Source: Oceanobacter sp. (GTDB lineage Bacteria > Pseudomonadota > Gammaproteobacteria > Pseudomonadales > Oceanobacteraceae). Taken from it: a DNA stretch of 64,000 nt. Within the stretch, counting starts at the first letter, position 1; every line of letters begins with the position of its first letter. Below are positions 18,036 to 30,248 of this stretch, in pieces. The stretch lies in the NCBI GenBank assembly GCA_002733645.1, contig NVWL01000007.1, positions 1 through 64,000 of the forward strand. Reading direction: 5' to 3'. Under the pieces are notes generated by a model that worked only from the letters and a program-made list of their open reading frames with translations, ran no database searches and was not told where the DNA came from. A program made the translations under genes and the position numbers.

Positions 18036-20300
18036 TTAATCTTTTTCTGCACTAATCAGATCCATCGCATCCACATTCTGGAAACCACGGGGAAGCTTAT
18101 TACCCCGACGACCACGCTCACCTTGGTAATGCTCAAGATCTGAGAACTTCAGTTTCAGGTGACGCTTACCTGCGTGTACAAGTAAGGTGTCTTGCTCAGT
18201 AAAGGCCAACATCGCAATCATCAGCTCTTCTCGAACTGCCGCTCGCGCGCTGTTGATGTTAATCATCTTGTTGCCTTTCCCTCGCGCCATTTGCGGCAAG
18301 TCAGCTGCAGGGAATACCAGCATACGGCCTTCATTACTGACCGCTGCAATCCAGCTCTTTTCCGGATCTGTGATGGCTTTTGGCGGCAATATTTTTGCGT
18401 TATCAGGTACCGTAATGAGTGCCTTACCCGCTTTGTTTTTACTCTGCATGTCGGCAATGGTGCCGATAAACCCATAGCCCGCATCGGTACTTAACAGGTA
18501 ACGATCTTCATCTTTGCCCATCAAGGTATCAATAAATAAGCTGCCATTCGCAGGATTCAAACGCCCAGTCAGAGGCTCACCTTGCCCTCGTGCAGACGGC
18601 AACGTATGCGCCGCTAGACTGTATGCACGACCGGTGTTATCGAGGAATATCGCGTTTTGGTTCGATTTACCGATGGAGGATGTCAGGTAACTATCCCCAG
18701 ATTTATAACTTAAGGTAGTGCCATCAACATCATGGCCTTTCGCCGCGCGTACCCAGCCTTTCTGTGACAATACAATGGTCACTGGATCTGCCGACAACAA
18801 CTCAGTTTCACTAAAGGCACGGGCTTCACCACGCACCACCACAGGAGAACGACGATCATCACCGTGCAACTCGGCATCGGCGGTGATTTCTTTTTTGATC
18901 AGTGTTTTCAAACGACGCTCAGAACCTAGCGTTTTCTCAAGCATGTCACGCTCTTTCGCTAGCTCATCTTGCTCGCCGCGAATTTTCATTTCTTCAAGCT
19001 TGGCTAAATGACGAAGCTTTAATTCGAGAATCGATTCAGCCTGCATATCGGTAATGCCAAAGCGTTGCATTAATACTTGCTTTGGCTCTTCTTGTGTCCG
19101 AATAATATCGATCACTTCGTCGATATTCAGAAAGGCAACCAATAAGCCTTCGAGGATATGCAAACGTGCTAATACTTTATCAAGGCGATACTGCAAACGA
19201 CGACGCACTGTTTCGGTACGATAAGTCAGCCATTCGGTCAGCATGGTCTTCAAGTCTTTGACTTGCGGGCGGCCATCCAAGCCAATCACGTTCATATTTA
19301 CGCGGTAGTTTTTCTCTAGGTCTGTGGTCGCAAACAAATGCGCCATGACGGCTTCAACATCAACACGATTGGATTTCGGTACGATCACTAAGCGCGTTGG
19401 GTTTTCGTGGTTGGATTCGTCACGAAGGTCTGTCACGAGTGGCAGCTTTTTCGCTTGCATCTGCGCCGCGATTTGCTCAAGAATTTTCGCACCAGACACC
19501 TGATGTGGCAGGGCCGTAATGACGATATCGCCGTCTTCTTTGGTGTAAACAGCGCGCATTTTCACGCTGCCTTTACCCGTACGGTAGATCTTTTTCAGAT
19601 CTTCTCGCGGCGTAATAATCTCGGCATCGGTAGGATAATCAGGCCCAACAACGTGTTCACACAGGGCATCAATATCCGCGTTAGGTTCATCTAGTAAGCG
19701 GATACAGGCACTCGCAACTTCACGCACGTTGTGAGGCGGGATATCCGTCGCCATACCAACGGCGATACCTGTTGTACCGTTCAGCATGATGGTTGGTAAG
19801 CGCGCAGGCAGCGTCACTGGCTCATCCATGGTGCCATCAAAATTTGGCTGCCAGTTCACTGTACCTTGGCCTAGCTCGCTAAGCATCAAATCAGCAAACG
19901 CCGCTAACTTAGCTTCGGTGTAACGCATTGCGGCAAAGGACTTAGGGTCATCCGGCGCGCCCCAGTTACCTTGACCATCCACCAGCGGGTAACGATAGGA
20001 GAACGGCTGCGCCATCAACACCATGGCTTCATAACAGGCGCTATCACCATGCGGGTGATATTTACCGAGTACGTCACCCACGGTACGGGCTGATTTTTTG
20101 TACTTGGCCGTCGATTTCAGGCCCAGCTCGCTCATCGCATACACGATACGGCGCTGCACAGGCTTCATACCGTCGCCGACATGAGGTAAGGCACGATCGA
20201 GAATCACGTACATGGAGTAATTCAGGTACGCACTTTCGGTGTATTCTTTTAACGACTGGCGCTCTACGCCATCATCGGTGTAACTGATCTGATCCGTCAT
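18036..20300 (-). CDS. parC: DNA topoisomerase IV subunit A
   Basis: Decatenating type IIA topoisomerase subunit, 754 residues, near E. coli ParC (752). The catalytic tyrosine is Y127 in RYTEAK. The quinolone-determining segment [11 protein letters not shown] keeps Ser87 and Glu91 (E. coli S80/E84), so it looks wild type. The ATG at 20300 is chosen over an in-frame TTG at 20339 that would overlap the preceding gene. It follows the GGDEF/EAL gene by 4 bases, in the order parE, GGDEF/EAL, parC. Confidence 0.97.
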   Translation of the reverse strand: MTDQISYTDDGVERQSLKEYTESAYLNYSMYVILDRALPHVGDGMKPVQRRIVYAMSELGLKSTAKYKKSARTVGDVLGKYHPHGDSACYEAMVLMAQPFSYRYPLVDGQGNWGAPDDPKSFAAMRYTEAKLAAFADLMLSELGQGTVNWQPNFDGTMDEPVTLPARLPTIMLNGTTGIAVGMATDIPPHNVREVASACIRLLDEPNADIDALCEHVVGPDYPTDAEIITPREDLKKIYRTGKGSVKMRAVYTKEDGDIVITALPHQVSGAKILEQIAAQMQAKKLPLVTDLRDESNHENPTRLVIVPKSNRVDVEAVMAHLFATTDLEKNYRVNMNVIGLDGRPQVKDLKTMLTEWLTYRTETVRRRLQYRLDKVLARLHILEGLLVAFLNIDEVIDIIRTQEEPKQVLMQRFGITDMQAESILELKLRHLAKLEEMKIRGEQDELAKERDMLEKTLGSERRLKTLIKKEITADAELHGDDRRSPVVVRGEARAFSETELLSADPVTIVLSQKGWVRAAKGHDVDGTTLSYKSGDSYLTSSIGKSNQNAIFLDNTGRAYSLAAHTLPSARGQGEPLTGRLNPANGSLFIDTLMGKDEDRYLLSTDAGYGFIGTIADMQSKNKAGKALITVPDNAKILPPKAITDPEKSWIAAVSNEGRMLVFPAADLPQMARGKGNKMININSARAAVREELMIAMLAFTEQDTLLVHAGKRHLKLKFSDLEHYQGERGRRGNKLPRGFQNVDAMDLISAEKD

Positions 20301-20304
20301 AGTG

Positions 20305-22182
20305 TTAGTCGATTGGTTCGCTTGAGGTTTTTGGGCCAAATTGTTGCAGGAATTCGGTGCCTTTCATCGGCATTCCGTACATAAATCCCTGCATCCATTC
20401 ACAGCCCAGATTTCTGAGCGTTTGCTCTTGTTCTTTACTCTCTACGCCTTCGGCAACCACAGATAGGCCAAGGCTTAAGGCCATCATAATGATGGCGCGA
20501 GCGATTTCATAATCGTTTGCTTGCTCGTGAATGTTGCGCACGAACGAGCGGTCAATTTTTAGCACACTAACCGGCATAGATTTAAGCTTGCTGAGTGATG
20601 AATAACCGGTACCAAAGTCATCAATAGAGAACTCAACGCCTAGCTCACACAGCTGCTGAATTTGTGTGCTGATTTCTGTCATCCCCGACATCATCAGAGA
20701 TTCAGTGACTTCTAGCTCAAGCCAAGTTGGATCAAAGTTTAAGTCACTCAATATGGTGGCAACAGAGTCGGCAAAATTAGCGTTGATTTGTATTGCCGAC
20801 ACATTCACCGCAATTTTATCCATCTCTAAGCCCGCTTCACGCCACGCCAAGAATTGCTTCGCCGCTTCGCGAATCACCCATAAACCCAGCTCTTTCACTA
20901 GGCCTGTGGTTTCTGCTAATGGAATAAATTCATGTGGTGAGATCAAGCCACGAAATTCGTGCGGCCACCGAATCAGGGTTTCAGCACGACGAGGCGTCGT
21001 TTCATCCACTCGAAACTGTGGCTGAAAGACGAGGGTAAATTCTTCGTTCAACACCGCCTGGCGCAGATCCTGCTCAAGCGATAGCTGGTTGTTTTGATTT
21101 AACGTCAGCTCTGGGGTGTACACACAACTGCGGTTGCGGCCCAAGGCTTTTGCTTGGTGCAAAGCGGCGTCGGCGTGTGCCAGCAAGATCTCTGTATTAT
21201 TGCCATGTTCAGGGGCAATGGCGATGCCTGCACTGGCGAAGATACTCAGTAAGTGGCCCTGCAGCTGGTAAGGAAGCGCCAACTCCGCCAGTAACTGATC
21301 ACACTTTTCAGTGATGTGTGCACCATCAGTTTGAGTTAGAACAATCACAAATTCATCGCCACTTAGGCGCGCACAAATATCGCTATCACGCAGATTCGTA
21401 CGTAAACGATGAGCCACATCACGCAATAATAAATCGCCAATGGTGTGGCCAATGGCGTCGTTAATGTCTTTAAATCGATCGAGGTCGATGAAGATGACGG
21501 CCAATGATTCTTCATTACGACGAGCCATTTGCAGGGCGAAGCTCAATTGCTCTTGCAGCAAGTAACGATTGGCTAATCCTGTAAGGCTGTCATGACGTGC
21601 TTGGTACTCAAGTTCACGCTGAATTTGTTTGCTTTCGGTAATATCACGGCAAGTAATGAGCACGCCATTACGATGCCCTTTTTCACTGACTAAGGGCTGG
21701 CGACGGACATCCAGTAATACACTTTTACCATCGGCATCGGTGAGCCATTCTTCATTCTGGGTAATGGATTCACGCTCAGTGGCTTCATCATCGTGTAAGC
21801 GCAATGTTTCGGCGGTTAGCCGATCAAAAAAGTCGGCGTCAGTTTTACCAATGACTTCCGAGCAAGGCCGCCCCAAAAACTCACTGCCTAGCTTATTACA
21901 CAGCCGATAAACCCCGCGGCGGTCTTTATAAAACACCATCTCAGGTAAGTCGGTAATCAAATTACTCAATAATGCGGCTTGCTCGCCTAAGCGACGATCA
22001 CTGCGCATGCGACGCTGACGCTGCAGAATTAACAATACCAACGTCAATGTTGCAATCAGAGCGGTCAACAAGACCGCTAAGACTAAATTGACCGGCTCTG
22101 AGAGTGTGGTCGAACCGGCTGATGCCGCGTGGGCTGGGGTCATATGAGCAAACCCCAGCAATAGCATACCGAGGCGGCTCAA
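20305..22182 (-). CDS. PAS-GGDEF-EAL cyclic-di-GMP signalling protein
   Basis: A 625-residue membrane signalling protein: N-terminal signal-like segment and transmembrane helix (about residues 30-53), a PAS domain (about 70-185), GGDEF (about 195-355) and EAL (about 370-620). The diguanylate cyclase motif reads SGDEF and the EAL signature reads ETL, while DDFGTGYSS and the KIDRSFV segment are intact, so phosphodiesterase activity is more likely than cyclase activity. The start is TTG at 22182, or possibly ATG at 22167. It is wedged between parE (11-base gap) and parC (4-base gap), an unusual operon position. Confidence 0.93.
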   Translation of the reverse strand: MSRLGMLLLGFAHMTPAHAASAGSTTLSEPVNLVLAVLLTALIATLTLVLLILQRQRRMRSDRRLGEQAALLSNLITDLPEMVFYKDRRGVYRLCNKLGSEFLGRPCSEVIGKTDADFFDRLTAETLRLHDDEATERESITQNEEWLTDADGKSVLLDVRRQPLVSEKGHRNGVLITCRDITESKQIQRELEYQARHDSLTGLANRYLLQEQLSFALQMARRNEESLAVIFIDLDRFKDINDAIGHTIGDLLLRDVAHRLRTNLRDSDICARLSGDEFVIVLTQTDGAHITEKCDQLLAELALPYQLQGHLLSIFASAGIAIAPEHGNNTEILLAHADAALHQAKALGRNRSCVYTPELTLNQNNQLSLEQDLRQAVLNEEFTLVFQPQFRVDETTPRRAETLIRWPHEFRGLISPHEFIPLAETTGLVKELGLWVIREAAKQFLAWREAGLEMDKIAVNVSAIQINANFADSVATILSDLNFDPTWLELEVTESLMMSGMTEISTQIQQLCELGVEFSIDDFGTGYSSLSKLKSMPVSVLKIDRSFVRNIHEQANDYEIARAIIMMALSLGLSVVAEGVESKEQEQTLRNLGCEWMQGFMYGMPMKGTEFLQQFGPKTSSEPID

Positions 22183-22193
22183 CGCTCGAATAT

Positions 22194-24107
<1,914 letters not shown>

Positions 24108-24168
24108 TTAAAAGATTGTGCAGGAGTATACCCACGAGCCGCCCGACTTGCATTCATGTCCGTTGCCA

Positions 24169-24780
24169 TTACCCAAGACAACGCGACAAGTGACCCAACA
24201 TTTGTGGCACACGATCAATGAACCCATCAAAACTGTGCGTTCCACCACCTTCAACCCATGCTGGGCATTGACGATACAACTCGGCGGCGTGGCGATAATC
24301 TAACGTCTCGTCAGCGGTTTGTAGCAGCAGCAAGAGATTCTTGGGATGGGTGATGTCGGCGCAGTGTAAGGCTTCAAGTTCATCTAGGTGATGTGCTTCA
24401 AGTAAGTAGGTTTCGCCATTGTGGTAGTGCTTATGCTCACCCAGATAATGACGAAATAGATCAAATGGGCGCACTGCGGGGTTGATCAATACGGCTGGAA
24501 CTTCATATTTTTCAGCCAACCAAGTCGCATAGAAACCACCTAGCGAACTCCCCACCAGCCAGACTTTGTCGTGCTTTTCTTTGAGTTCAAGCAATTGCGA
24601 TTCAGCTAAGGCCATCGCCTCGGTCGGAGAAAAATGAACAAAGGGCGTGCTCAGGGAGCCTAATTCCGGGTGTTCTTGGTAAAGCGCCATCATTTGCTGC
24701 GCCTTTTCAGACGCTGGCGAACTAAGAAACCCGTGAAGATAGAGACAACCGCTGTTCTGTACAGAGGCTGGAATAAACAT
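24169..24780 (-). CDS. yqiA: YqiA-type esterase
   Basis: A small alpha/beta-hydrolase (203 residues) of the YqiA family, acting on short acyl esters. LYLHGFLSSP opens the fold, the nucleophile elbow is GSSLGG and the catalytic His lies in GGTHSFDGF. The start at 24780 gives the family length and follows the cpdA stop by one base; an in-frame ATG at 24822 would overlap cpdA. The order nudF-yqiB-cpdA-yqiA-parE is conserved in gammaproteobacteria. Confidence 0.93.
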   Translation of the reverse strand: MFIPASVQNSGCLYLHGFLSSPASEKAQQMMALYQEHPELGSLSTPFVHFSPTEAMALAESQLLELKEKHDKVWLVGSSLGGFYATWLAEKYEVPAVLINPAVRPFDLFRHYLGEHKHYHNGETYLLEAHHLDELEALHCADITHPKNLLLLLQTADETLDYRHAAELYRQCPAWVEGGGTHSFDGFIDRVPQMLGHLSRCLG

Positions 24781-24781
24781 A

Positions 24782-25588
24782 TCAGTAACCTGTTTGAGTT
24801 CGATCAACCTCAAAGGATACATCGGTTAAACGTTCAACACCCGTGTTGATAGAGCCATCTTTATGTAGCTCCAACCAACGAAACCCTGGAGCTACATCAT
24901 CCAAACTGAAGTCCGTAGTTTGTGGGGAGAACTGGATGCAGGTAGAAGGGGTTGCCATTAAACGAACCCCACCGACTAAACCATCGCAGCTTTGATGTAC
25001 ATGCCCCCATATCACGCCCTTGGCGTTTTTATGGCGGCCCAGCACTTCTAAAAACTCATGGCGATTTTTCAAACCAATATTGTCCATCCAATCGCTATCC
25101 ATCGACACCGGATGATGATGCAGAGCAATTAAGGTATGTAATTCTGGAGCTTCACTTAAGGTTTTATCTAGATATGCCAGTTCATCCGTATTCAATTGAC
25201 CAAACACAGCCCCCTCGACTTGGGAGTCCAGCATGATAATTTGCCAATGCTTGCTGCGAATAACCTTGTGTAGGTGCTCTGATTCGCCCCCAACTTTGGC
25301 TAAATTTTGCGGCTCGTCATGATTGCCAGGCAACCAAAATACCGGCTTATCAAACGGAGACATTGCGTCATGCAGATGACGATAAGATTGCTCACTGCCG
25401 TCTTGTGATAGATCTCCAGTCACGAGCATGGCATGGCTATCAAAATCAAAGTCACGCACGCGATCAAGCACAGCGCTCATGCTGTCAAATGTAGGTACAC
25501 CCAAAAGCTTGCCACCAACATCACCAAAAAGGTGGGTGTCGGTGACTTGGATGACTCTTAATGTCTCGTCACTGTTTATCTGATACAC
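24782..25588 (-). CDS. cpdA: 3',5'-cyclic AMP phosphodiesterase
   Basis: A 268-residue calcineurin-like metallophosphoesterase. The metal-binding motifs are all visible: DTHLFG, GDLSQDG, GNHDE, HHHPV and GHVHQS. The CpdA family hydrolyses cAMP and lowers CRP-type signalling. It is placed between yqiB and yqiA as in E. coli. Confidence 0.94.
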   Translation of the reverse strand: MYQINSDETLRVIQVTDTHLFGDVGGKLLGVPTFDSMSAVLDRVRDFDFDSHAMLVTGDLSQDGSEQSYRHLHDAMSPFDKPVFWLPGNHDEPQNLAKVGGESEHLHKVIRSKHWQIIMLDSQVEGAVFGQLNTDELAYLDKTLSEAPELHTLIALHHHPVSMDSDWMDNIGLKNRHEFLEVLGRHKNAKGVIWGHVHQSCDGLVGGVRLMATPSTCIQFSPQTTDFSLDDVAPGFRWLELHKDGSINTGVERLTDVSFEVDRTQTGY

Positions 25589-25845
25589 GCCTGTCTCCGA
25601 CGTTTATTGTTTGAATGAAGCGATACTATAGCAATGCACTCGCCGCGCAAACGGGCATTGTTCACAATTCAGGCAGGAATACCGCGATACGACCTCTATT
25701 ACCCCCAAAAAATCGGCTCATCGTTGTTTATTAGCTAAAAGCTGTCTGTGAAGTTAAAACGGTAGGGTGGATCAAGGTAATGCGATCCAATGATTCATCG
25801 CATCGATCAGGGCAAAAGAGCACGATTGACGATTATGAATCGCGC

Positions 25846-26301
25846 TTAATACGTAGGCATAAAGCTAAATGGCACTTCAACGTGACCATGTTGCAAGCAA
25901 TGCTCTAGCCAGTCAGCAAGAAATTTGTTCAGCTGAATCTTCTCATCGGGCATACGCATTTGCGGATTTGGGTATTGGTAACGGCCTTCAAATCGATGTT
26001 GATTCTGATAACTCAACACCTCAGCCATGCACACATCATGATACAACCGCACGTGCATTGATGGTGGCTGTATCCACTCGGGGCTTAATCCTTCTTGCCG
26101 AACGGTAAGCATCGTTGTGTAAGGATGAACCTCTTCCACTCGAATACGAATGCGTGCTTTCTGCTCGGCATGGCCAGAGATTGAAAACACACGTTCGCCG
26201 CCTTCGTCAGTTTCAGGCAGTAATTTCAAAAAGCGCAGATAATTGGACTCGGTCGTCAAAGCCAATTCTTGCAGATCGGGCACGTAGCGTTGTCGGCGCA
26301 A
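25846..26301 (-). CDS. yqiB: DUF1249 family protein YqiB
   Basis: Conserved protein of unknown function (DUF1249), about 151 residues with the start proposed here. Family signatures include RYVPDL at the N-terminus, PSMHVRLYHD and a C-terminal QLNKFLADWLEHCL. Both candidate starts are TTG; the one at 26301 is preferred since GGAG lies seven bases upstream and the product then matches the N-terminus of E. coli YqiB; the one at 26343 gives 165 residues. Genome context (nudF above, cpdA below) is the strongest support. Confidence 0.88.
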   Translation of the reverse strand: MRRQRYVPDLQELALTTESNYLRFLKLLPETDEGGERVFSISGHAEQKARIRIRVEEVHPYTTMLTVRQEGLSPEWIQPPSMHVRLYHDVCMAEVLSYQNQHRFEGRYQYPNPQMRMPDEKIQLNKFLADWLEHCLQHGHVEVPFSFMPTY

Positions 26302-26407
26302 AAAGTTCTCCGGTAGAAACTCAGCAAACCCACACCTTAGCAAAATATCCCTATCGCGAGCGGAATTAACCGCCTGTCACTCCTGACCTTTTGAGCCTAA
26401 ACACGGC

Positions 26408-27043
26408 TCAGAGTGGGCAACGCTTCATCTCGGTATGATTAATTTTCAGCCATTGTAAGGCCATTATCGTGGCAGCATTATTAATTATTCCTGTTTCAAC
26501 CGCCTGGTAAGCCTCGGCAAAGCTGATGCAATGCACCCTGATGTCTTCATGCTCATCGTCTAGGCCATGCAACCCGCCCACGCCATCGCTATCCACCAAG
26601 CCACAGTACAAGCCAACTCGCTCGCTGGTTCCGCCCGGCGATACCCAATAATTACAAATAGGAATTAACTTCGACGGCACACAGCCTGCTTCCTCTTCAG
26701 ACTCACGCAATGCCACTTCTTCGTATGTTTCTCCGGATTCCACCATGCCAGCCACTAGCTCTATCAGCCACGGAGAACGCTCATCCTCGATTGCCCCGAT
26801 ACGAAATTGCTCAGTTAACACCACTTGATCACGAGCTGGGTCATACAGCAATACGCAGACTGCTTGGCCTCTTTCAAACAATTCACGAGAAAAGGGACCC
26901 AACCACTCGCCGTTAAAACGACGATGGCCTAAAGTAATCTTATCCATACGAAAGAAGCCTTCATACACCGTCTCTTTCTTATCGATTTTTACGTCCTGAG
27001 TGCCCATGGGGGCTGGGAATAACGACATACTGAATTTATTCAT
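26408..27043 (-). CDS. nudF: ADP-ribose pyrophosphatase (Nudix)
   Basis: A 211-residue Nudix hydrolase that cleaves ADP-ribose to AMP and ribose 5-phosphate. The Nudix box is intact in GMVESGETYEEVALRESEEE followed by AG. N-terminal FFRMDKITLGHRRFNG fits the ADP-ribose-binding dimer domain of NudF. First gene of the leftward nudF-yqiB-cpdA-yqiA-parE set and divergent from tolC over a 220-base region that should hold both promoters. Confidence 0.95.
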   Translation of the reverse strand: MNKFSMSLFPAPMGTQDVKIDKKETVYEGFFRMDKITLGHRRFNGEWLGPFSRELFERGQAVCVLLYDPARDQVVLTEQFRIGAIEDERSPWLIELVAGMVESGETYEEVALRESEEEAGCVPSKLIPICNYWVSPGGTSERVGLYCGLVDSDGVGGLHGLDDEHEDIRVHCISFAEAYQAVETGIINNAATIMALQWLKINHTEMKRCPL

Positions 27044-27263
27044 AAAACAAGCTTGACCTACCTATATAACTAAATAAGAATATTCAATTAACGTTCAACG
27101 GCACTCACTGTTCGTAATAGAGCAATAAAAGACCACCAGAGAGCGTTATTTTTTCTGATAGACTTCAGAAACCGTTGAGTAAGTAGCGTTCAACATAAAC
27201 TCTACAGAATGAAACAACAGGCCACGTTCATTTAGCGTTAACTGGCCCTAAATAGGCAACTAT

Positions 27264-28571
27264 ATGAAAAAACTGCTCACACTGACATCTGCCCTGTTAC
27301 TCCCAGGTGCCGTAATGGCCGCAGACCTCAGCACCATTTATGACATGGCCGCGAGCAATGACCCGCAAATCGCTGCTGCGCGTGCGACACGCGAAGCGGA
27401 TTCTTACAACGTGATGGTCGCGCGTGGTGCATTATTACCTCAAGCTCAAGTGTCATACACACACACCAATGTTGAGCTGGATCTTGAAAATGTTCCTGGT
27501 GCGATTACGGATTATGAACTCGGCGAGCTAGAAGTTAGCGCGGCAATGTCGATTTTCAATCTCAACAAATGGTACACCTATCAAGCCGCGCGTTCAGGTA
27601 ACAGCAATGGTTTGTTTGAGCTACAAATGGCCGAGCAGCAATTACTCCTGCGTACCGCCGAAGCTTACTTCAATATATTACGTGCGGAAGACAACCTATC
27701 TACCGCCAACGCTGAATTGAAAGCAGTCCAGCGCTCACTTGAGCAAACCAAACAACGTTACGACGTCGGCCTAACCGCCATCACTGACGTACATCAAGCA
27801 CAAGCGGCCTACGATTTAAGCTACGCCAGTTTATTGGGCCAGCGTTCAGCTCGTCAGATTCAATTTGAAGCCTTAGAGCAGCTGACCGGCCAAACCATTA
27901 CGGAAGTCACTCAACTGAAAGAAGCGGTTGAGATGGGTGATCCAGAACCGGCCAATTCAGATGACTGGGTTCAGTCAGGCATGGATAAATTTCCCGGCTT
28001 ACGCATGGCTGATGCTCAACGCGAAGTTGTGCGCTTACAACGCAACGCCACACGCTCGCAACATCTGCCAACCGTTGAACTCTTTGCCTCATACAGAGAT
28101 GGCGACCAAGCCACACTGATTACAGAAAAACCGGTTTCGCTCTCAACCACCGCCTATGGCGTCACGGTTTCCGTGCCTCTACTCGCGGGTGGCTCTCTCT
28201 ACGCTCAGACCAAACAGTCTGCATTGAACTACGCCGCAGCAGATTATCAAATGGAACTGCAGCGTCGTAACTTAAAGCAGAATATTCGTACCCTATACCT
28301 GCAAGTTCGTAACGATGTACTGAATATCAACGCCCGCTCACAGTCTATCCGCTCTGCTCGCAGCGCCTTAGATGCGACTCAAACAGGCTACAAAGTCGGT
28401 ACGCGTAACATCGTTGAAGTGCTTGACGCACAGCAAAACCTATACCGCGCTGAGCGTGACTACGCCAATGCTCGCTACGATTACATCATCAATTTGCTGA
28501 CGTTGAAGTACTACGCCGGCACCTTGAATGAAGGTGATATCGAGATGCTAAATGGTTGGCTGAAAGGCTAA
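27264..28571 (+). CDS. tolC: TolC-type outer membrane efflux/export channel
   Basis: A 435-residue outer-membrane channel-tunnel protein for type I secretion and efflux pumps. It has a signal peptide (residues 1-19, cleavage after VMA), two outer-membrane efflux repeats with long helical segments, and the repeat-end motif VGTRNIVEVLDAQQNLYRAE. Length and the position opposite nudF match gammaproteobacterial TolC. No inner-membrane pump genes are adjacent. Confidence 0.95.
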   Translation: MKKLLTLTSALLLPGAVMAADLSTIYDMAASNDPQIAAARATREADSYNVMVARGALLPQAQVSYTHTNVELDLENVPGAITDYELGELEVSAAMSIFNLNKWYTYQAARSGNSNGLFELQMAEQQLLLRTAEAYFNILRAEDNLSTANAELKAVQRSLEQTKQRYDVGLTAITDVHQAQAAYDLSYASLLGQRSARQIQFEALEQLTGQTITEVTQLKEAVEMGDPEPANSDDWVQSGMDKFPGLRMADAQREVVRLQRNATRSQHLPTVELFASYRDGDQATLITEKPVSLSTTAYGVTVSVPLLAGGSLYAQTKQSALNYAAADYQMELQRRNLKQNIRTLYLQVRNDVLNINARSQSIRSARSALDATQTGYKVGTRNIVEVLDAQQNLYRAERDYANARYDYIINLLTLKYYAGTLNEGDIEMLNGWLKG

Positions 28572-28603
28572 TCTGCATCCGTTTTACACGTTCATACAAA
28601 GGG

Positions 28604-28657
28604 ACTACGGCCCACTGCTGAGGCCATAGTTTGGAGTGATATGCGTCACTCCAAACT
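28604..28657 (+). terminator. Two consecutive hairpins after tolC
   Basis: First hairpin: 28604-28612 with 28622-28630 (9-bp arms, one mismatch). Second: perfect 12-bp arms 28628-28639 and 28646-28657 with a 6-base loop. Neither has a strong T-tract, so termination is likely but not certain; the second stem could equally be an end of the neighbouring repeat element. Confidence 0.5.
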
Positions 28658-28682
28658 ACTTAATCTACTTAATCTACTTAAT
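28656..28682 (+). repeat. Three 9-bp tandem repeats
   Basis: CTACTTAAT is present three times head to tail (28656-28664, 28665-28673, 28674-28682), directly after the tolC hairpins and before the large inverted-repeat element. Confidence 0.8.
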
Positions 28683-28707
28683 CGCATTTACTTCAAACGC
28701 AAATTTT

Positions 28708-29063
28708 AAACTCAGCTCCCTTTCGGGGCTACGCCCCCGGCCCCATGCAAGGAGAGGTTTCTCCTTACGATCCTCTCTTCTCGGCGCATCCGGCTTCATC
28801 CAGCCAACTGCAATCATTATGCGGCGCGCAAAACAATCCGCCCCGGAGCGACCTCTTAAAGCATCCATATTTCTTGCGTCGCTCCGGGGCAAGGTTTTGC
28901 TCTAAAGGCCGCAGAATGACTTTGTTGTCTGGCGCCGCACGCATGCCGACTAAAGGAAAGTCCGCGAAGCCGCATTTCAAATCAAACGGTACTAATTTTA
29001 AAGCAAAGGTTCTAGGGCAACTCTCCTTGCATGGGGCGGAGCCCCGAAAGGGAGTCGAGTTTG
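28708..29063. repeat. About 350-bp nested inverted-repeat element (MITE-like)
   Basis: Outer arms 28708-28756 and 29021-29063 are inverted copies (shared core CTCCCTTTCGGGGCT, then CCCCATGCAAGGAGAG) with a 7-base indel. An inner perfect pair, CCCCGGAGCGAC at 28841-28852 and its complement at 28878-28889, has weaker complementarity extending outward on both sides. Together they can fold as one long interrupted hairpin. Overlapping reading frames on both strands here are by-products of the symmetry. No transposase is present; a non-autonomous mobile or intergenic repeat is the best reading. Confidence 0.65.
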
Positions 29064-29064
29064 A

Positions 29065-29116
29065 GAACTAAATTTAAGAGTTGAATTTAAGAACTGAATT
29101 TAAGAACTGAATTTAA
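29065..29116 (+). repeat. Four 13-bp tandem repeats
   Basis: Units of consensus GAACTGAATTTAA occupy 29065-29077, 29078-29090, 29091-29103 and 29104-29116, the last two identical. They lie between the inverted-repeat element and glyQ. Copy number could vary by slippage; no function is evident. Confidence 0.85.
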
Positions 29117-29267
29117 AAGTTAAGCATTAAAAAACCACTCTTAAGCACTCAAAATCCCCCACTACTGTTATCACAGCCCACCACTGCTATAATCCCGCGT
29201 CTTATATTTTTATTAACCCATTTTAAGCGCATTGCATTTTCGCGAACGCCAACAGGAATCTGTCGCT

Positions 29268-30248
29268 GTGAGTCAAAGTCGCCATAACGTAAAAACCTTC
29301 CAAGGCCTTATTGCTGCCTTGCAAGAGTACTGGTCCGAGCAGGGCTGCGTCATCAATCAACCCGTCGATCTTGAAGTCGGTGCTGGTACATTCCATACCT
29401 CCACCTTCCTCCGTGCGATTGGGCCTGAGACGTGGAACGCGGCGTATGTGCAGCCGTGTCGTCGCCCTACCGATGGCCGTTATGGTGAAAACCCTAACCG
29501 CTTACAACACTACTACCAGTTTCAAGTCGTCATGAAGCCTAGCCCGCTCGACATCCAAGAGAAGTACTTGGAGTCGTTGCGCATCATGGGCATTGATACC
29601 GCGATTCACGACGTACGTTTCGTGGAAGACAACTGGGAATCACCAACCCTCGGCGCTTGGGGCCTAGGTTGGGAAGTTTGGTTAAACGGCATGGAAGTCA
29701 CTCAGTTCACTTACTTCCAACAAGTGGGCGGCTTGGAATGTTTCCCGGTTACGGGTGAAATCACGTACGGTCTTGAGCGTATCGCCATGTACCTGCAAGA
29801 AGTGGATTCGATTTTTGATCTCGTTTGGACCTACGGCCCAGACGGCACGCCAGTCACGTACGGCGATGTGTTCCATCAAAATGAAGTCGAGCAATCGGCG
29901 TATAACTTTGAACACGCGGATGTCGACTTCTTATTTTCTGCCTTCAACCAGCACGAAAAAGACTGTGCTCGTTTGATTGATGCCGGCTTGGCCTTGCCAG
30001 CCTATGAGCAAGTATTAAAAGCCTCACACACCTTCAACATGCTGGATGCGCGTGGCGCCATCTCGGTGACGGAACGTCAGGGCTATATCTTGCGCGTGCG
30101 CACACTGGCTCGCTCTGTGGCGGAAGCTTACTTCAACAGCCGCGCGGAAAAAGGCTTCCCGTTAGCTAACGAAGCCAACCGTGCCGAAGTGCTGGCAAAA
30201 TACGAAGAAGCCAAAGCGAAAAAAGCCGCCAAGCAGGAGAGCAAATAA
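29268..30248 (+). CDS. glyQ: Glycine--tRNA ligase alpha subunit
   Basis: Alpha subunit of the bacterial alpha2beta2 glycyl-tRNA synthetase, 326 residues with the GTG start at 29268 (AGGA ten bases upstream). A TTG at 29232 would add 12 residues. Family segments [34 protein letters not shown] and [13 protein letters not shown] are intact. Stop and glyS start overlap (TAATG), so the subunits are translationally coupled. Confidence 0.97.
   Translation: MSQSRHNVKTFQGLIAALQEYWSEQGCVINQPVDLEVGAGTFHTSTFLRAIGPETWNAAYVQPCRRPTDGRYGENPNRLQHYYQFQVVMKPSPLDIQEKYLESLRIMGIDTAIHDVRFVEDNWESPTLGAWGLGWEVWLNGMEVTQFTYFQQVGGLECFPVTGEITYGLERIAMYLQEVDSIFDLVWTYGPDGTPVTYGDVFHQNEVEQSAYNFEHADVDFLFSAFNQHEKDCARLIDAGLALPAYEQVLKASHTFNMLDARGAISVTERQGYILRVRTLARSVAEAYFNSRAEKGFPLANEANRAEVLAKYEEAKAKKAAKQESK

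Noticed and set aside
24118-24303. Plus-strand 61-codon frame at the parE-yqiA junction
   Set aside because: Antisense to yqiA for most of its length, no ribosome site.
25720-25845. GGTAGGGTGGAT...GCGATCC resembling a common palindromic intergenic repeat
   Set aside because: Arms too degenerate to call without other copies for comparison.
28636-29071. Overlapping reading frames on both strands in the tolC-glyQ gap
   Set aside because: They follow from the symmetry of the inverted-repeat element; no start signal or protein family.
29065-29116. Possible CRISPR array
   Set aside because: Units are 13 bases, directly adjoining without spacers, and no cas gene is present.
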